Assembly (NCBI GenBank): GCA_035507035.1
Contig: DATJOJ010000011.1
Span: forward strand, 62,001 to 126,000
Direction of reading: 5' to 3'
Length of the DNA: 64,000 nucleotides
Source of the DNA: DATJOJ01 sp035507035
GTDB taxonomy: Bacteria; Acidobacteriota; Terriglobia; Terriglobales; Acidobacteriaceae
Positions 62,085-64,000 of this stretch are shown here, one piece after another; the stretch's first letter is position 1, and each line of letters begins with the position of its first letter. The notes under the pieces were generated by a model, which had not been told where the DNA came from, ran no database searches, and saw only the letters and a program-made list of their open reading frames with translations. The translations under genes were made by a program, and so were the position numbers.

Positions 62085-63902
62085 CTACTGTGCCAACGGC
62101 GAGGCCGAGATGGGAGGGTTTGGGAAGGGCCCTGGGCTCTTGACGATCGACACATCATCAAACAGCATTGAGGGAACAACACAGGAGACGACGGGCACGT
62201 CGGACGAACCGGAAATGCCCACAGAAAACAGGGCGCCAATTCGCGGGATGAATTCATCGGTGAAGACAACCGGCGTGTCGCCCACGGCGACGATGTCTTT
62301 AAATGTGCCGGCACTCAAATCTGCCAGTTCAACTCCTTGCACCAGTTCCTCATGGCCGTCCTGATAAAGTTTATACACTTCCGGCATGGCGCCCGATCCC
62401 TGTCCGCCCTGCTGAGCCATCCTGTATGCCATTCGCATGAATGACGACGCAGCTCCGCCTCCACTCCGCCGTACCAAGATTCCATAGTCGAGGCCGCGAT
62501 CCTTGGCGCGGCGAAGCAATTCTTTGTGAAGCTCATCCCTGCTGAGCGATTTATCCGAGGTCACGAGCAGATTGCCGGGAGACGGCCCCCAACCGCGACG
62601 GCTTCCAGTGCTGTGGAGAACGGCGTGCACTGGATCTCGAGTGGCCAACAGGGTCTTTAAGACTCCATGCTCGATCAACTTGGTTTCGCGCGTAGCTACC
62701 GCATCGTCATCGATCTTGCTGGAACCCAATAGCCTCGTTCCCTTGTATTGCGTGAGTAGAGGATTGTCGGAAACATTCAAGAAGTCCGGTAGAACGCGCC
62801 CGCCGATCTTATCGACGAACGATCCTCCACCGAGCTGCGCCATCATCTGGTTGAAAAACATTTCAAAGCGTGGATCATCGCTCAACGGCGTACGAACGGC
62901 CATGAGTCCCGTGGCAAACTGCTGCAGAAACACTTCTCCGGCGGCATCGCCTTCAAACAGTACAGGTCCGTTGTAGCTATCGAATGAAGATGCGGAACGC
63001 ACCTTCAGAATGCGCTCAGCCATGGTTCGGGCGCGGGAAACCAGGACGTCTTTACTTGGAAAGTCAGCCAGTGCAGACCCGAAGACTTGCAGTGAATCCG
63101 AAATCGGTAAGCCGTTTGATGCCTGGGTTTGGGCGGTTACTTGCAATTTGAGCGCCGGGAGAGCGCGAGTGAAAGTCGAGCCTTCGCTATTGGTGTATCG
63201 GGTGTAATAGTTCCGATAGGTGAGGTCCACAGAAGAGCTGTAGATATCTGGCATGCTCGCGAAAACCGCTGAGATGTCCCGGGCGAGATCTTTCAGCTCA
63301 TCGGCTGCCGGCTTACTATTGACCGGCGGTTCCATGTCGGTGGCGGAAGGTTCTTTACTGAAATCCGGCGTGTCGTCGGTACGCTTGTGTAATTCAAGAA
63401 CGCCACGTTTGGCTGAGAGATCCTCCAGAGCTTTTTTGTATTGGCGGTCGGTCGCAAGCCAGAAGTCGCGGCGAATCTGCTGATAGTTATCGTCGAGCGG
63501 ACCTTGGGCGATGGCGCTCAACATCCCTGCCGCGCCCCCCGCCAGGTTACGCAAAGAAAGGTAGTTGGTGTTGTCGAGCGCGTAGTCTCCCACACGGACT
63601 TCAACGCCGATAAACCGCGTGCGCACAGGCTGCTCCTGGGTAATACTCCCCAGCATGGCAGAGATGGCGAACTGATCGATTTCATCCATGCGGTATGCGA
63701 TGAAGTACGGTTTATCCATCGCCTGCAATCGAAGCTGGCTGATGGAGCGCGTGAGTTCGTCCTTCATAGCGCGCAGCGGGACGTCATTCTGTGCATATGC
63801 GATTGAAGCCATGCCAAGGAGGCAGAGCGTCAGCGCAATCGTCTCTTGCACCCGTCGAGACTGATATCTCTCTCGAGTTCGCACCGTGTTTTCAGACTGC
63901 AT
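62085..63902 (-). CDS. Exported TldD/PmbA-family protein (modulator of gyrase type)
   Basis: A 605-residue protein with a signal peptide (ALTLCLLGMASIAYAQ). ATG 63902 (MQSENTVRT) has GGAG five to six bases upstream; ATG 63914 is the alternative. The second half carries TldD/PmbA C-domain features: GPVLFEGDAAGEVFLQQFATG, GGRVLPDFLNVSDNP, the LIEHGVLKTLLATR and GNLLVTSDK strands, and KDRGLDYGILVRR. The HExxxH metal motif of TldD is not present, so it resembles the PmbA/TldE (non-catalytic) type. Known TldD/E pairs are cytosolic; export is unusual. The neighbour upstream may be the partner. Confidence 0.78.
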   Translation of the reverse strand: MQSENTVRTRERYQSRRVQETIALTLCLLGMASIAYAQNDVPLRAMKDELTRSISQLRLQAMDKPYFIAYRMDEIDQFAISAMLGSITQEQPVRTRFIGVEVRVGDYALDNTNYLSLRNLAGGAAGMLSAIAQGPLDDNYQQIRRDFWLATDRQYKKALEDLSAKRGVLELHKRTDDTPDFSKEPSATDMEPPVNSKPAADELKDLARDISAVFASMPDIYSSSVDLTYRNYYTRYTNSEGSTFTRALPALKLQVTAQTQASNGLPISDSLQVFGSALADFPSKDVLVSRARTMAERILKVRSASSFDSYNGPVLFEGDAAGEVFLQQFATGLMAVRTPLSDDPRFEMFFNQMMAQLGGGSFVDKIGGRVLPDFLNVSDNPLLTQYKGTRLLGSSKIDDDAVATRETKLIEHGVLKTLLATRDPVHAVLHSTGSRRGWGPSPGNLLVTSDKSLSRDELHKELLRRAKDRGLDYGILVRRSGGGAASSFMRMAYRMAQQGGQGSGAMPEVYKLYQDGHEELVQGVELADLSAGTFKDIVAVGDTPVVFTDEFIPRIGALFSVGISGSSDVPVVSCVVPSMLFDDVSIVKSPGPFPNPPISASPLAQ

Positions 63903-63923
63903 CGCTTTCTCCATCTGATACTT

Positions 63924-64000
63924 TCAGTTCGACTGAATGGCCGGAGGAGGCGGAAGAATCGGGGACCGCTCCTGCGACTTTTCTTTGCGCTGCACTTCGA
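63924..64000 (-). CDS. C-terminal fragment of an upstream gene (start outside window)
   Basis: The minus-strand frame is open from the window edge to TGA (63926-63924) and ends ...KEKSQERSPILPPPPAIQSN. The Lys/Glu-rich then proline-rich tail, and its position ten bases upstream of the TldD-like gene, suggest a co-transcribed partner, possibly the catalytic TldD-like subunit. This cannot be proven from the visible 24 residues. Confidence 0.45.
   Translation of the reverse strand, partial: EVQRKEKSQERSPILPPPPAIQSN

Overview
The window looks like a chromosomal segment of an Acidobacteriota (Terriglobia-type) bacterium. The evidence is a very large Oar-like TonB-dependent receptor with a carboxypeptidase-regulatory N-terminus and the tail of a second one, a secreted GloVer-repeat protein, a putative-Ig lipoprotein of acidobacterial type, a UPF0182 membrane protein, an extended ATP synthase subunit b beside b', and housekeeping genes of matching style. 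Taxonomy is inferred from gene style only; no rRNA or tRNA gene was found.

Layout. 1-3.6 kb: tail of a TonB-dependent receptor, a lipoprotein, YjbQ and a small membrane protein. 3.6-13.3 kb: mostly minus-strand housekeeping genes (ftsK, uppP, two secreted proteins, an ilvA-like dehydratase, RNase J) plus a plus-strand EcsC protein. 12.5-18.3 kb: a minus-strand lysine/diaminopimelate cluster read asd-lysC-dapB-cytochrome c-dapA-dapD, in which DapA carries an extra C-terminal Cys/His-rich domain. 18.4-21.7 kb: galT, a DinB-like protein and a DEAD-box helicase. 22.0-22.96 kb: a REP/RAYT element, meaning a HUH-type REP-associated transposase between inverted REP palindromes, with its 3' end amplified as 134-bp tandem repeats. 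23.0-24.5 kb: the GloVer-repeat protein. 24.9-29.4 kb (minus): ECF sigma factor, anti-sigma factor, DUF4097-type protein, shikimate kinase, a secreted protein and an AI-2E-family permease. 29.7-34.9 kb: MFS transporter, superoxide dismutase and the yceD-rpmF-plsX-fabD cluster. 35-39.2 kb: small ORFs with a terminator, an ABC exporter pair and a secreted GH5 enzyme. 39.4-45.9 kb: F-type ATP synthase genes b'-b-delta-alpha-gamma-beta-epsilon; subunits a and c are not here. 45.9-51.6 kb: a frameshifted M48 peptidase, then the nitrogen module amt-glnB-glnD. 51.7-55.7 kb: a frameshifted 2OG-Fe(II) oxygenase, a small HTH protein, a CRP-type operator and the UPF0182 gene. 55.8-60.4 kb: the full-length TonB receptor and a LytTR regulator whose receiver lacks the phospho-acceptor aspartate. 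60.6-64 kb: a double-YCII secreted protein, a hypothetical secreted protein, a secreted TldD/PmbA-like protein and the tail of one more gene.

How they work together: asd, lysC, dapA, dapB and dapD supply diaminopimelate for the wall, and uppP recycles its lipid carrier. amt, glnB and glnD form an ammonium uptake and sensing circuit. The atp genes form one transcription unit whose three longer spacers each hold an inverted repeat. The most unusual items are the REP/RAYT element with its captured transposase 3' end and a structurally compensated relative 1.6 kb away, the DapA fusion, the Asp-to-Asn receiver, and two genes broken by single-base shifts.
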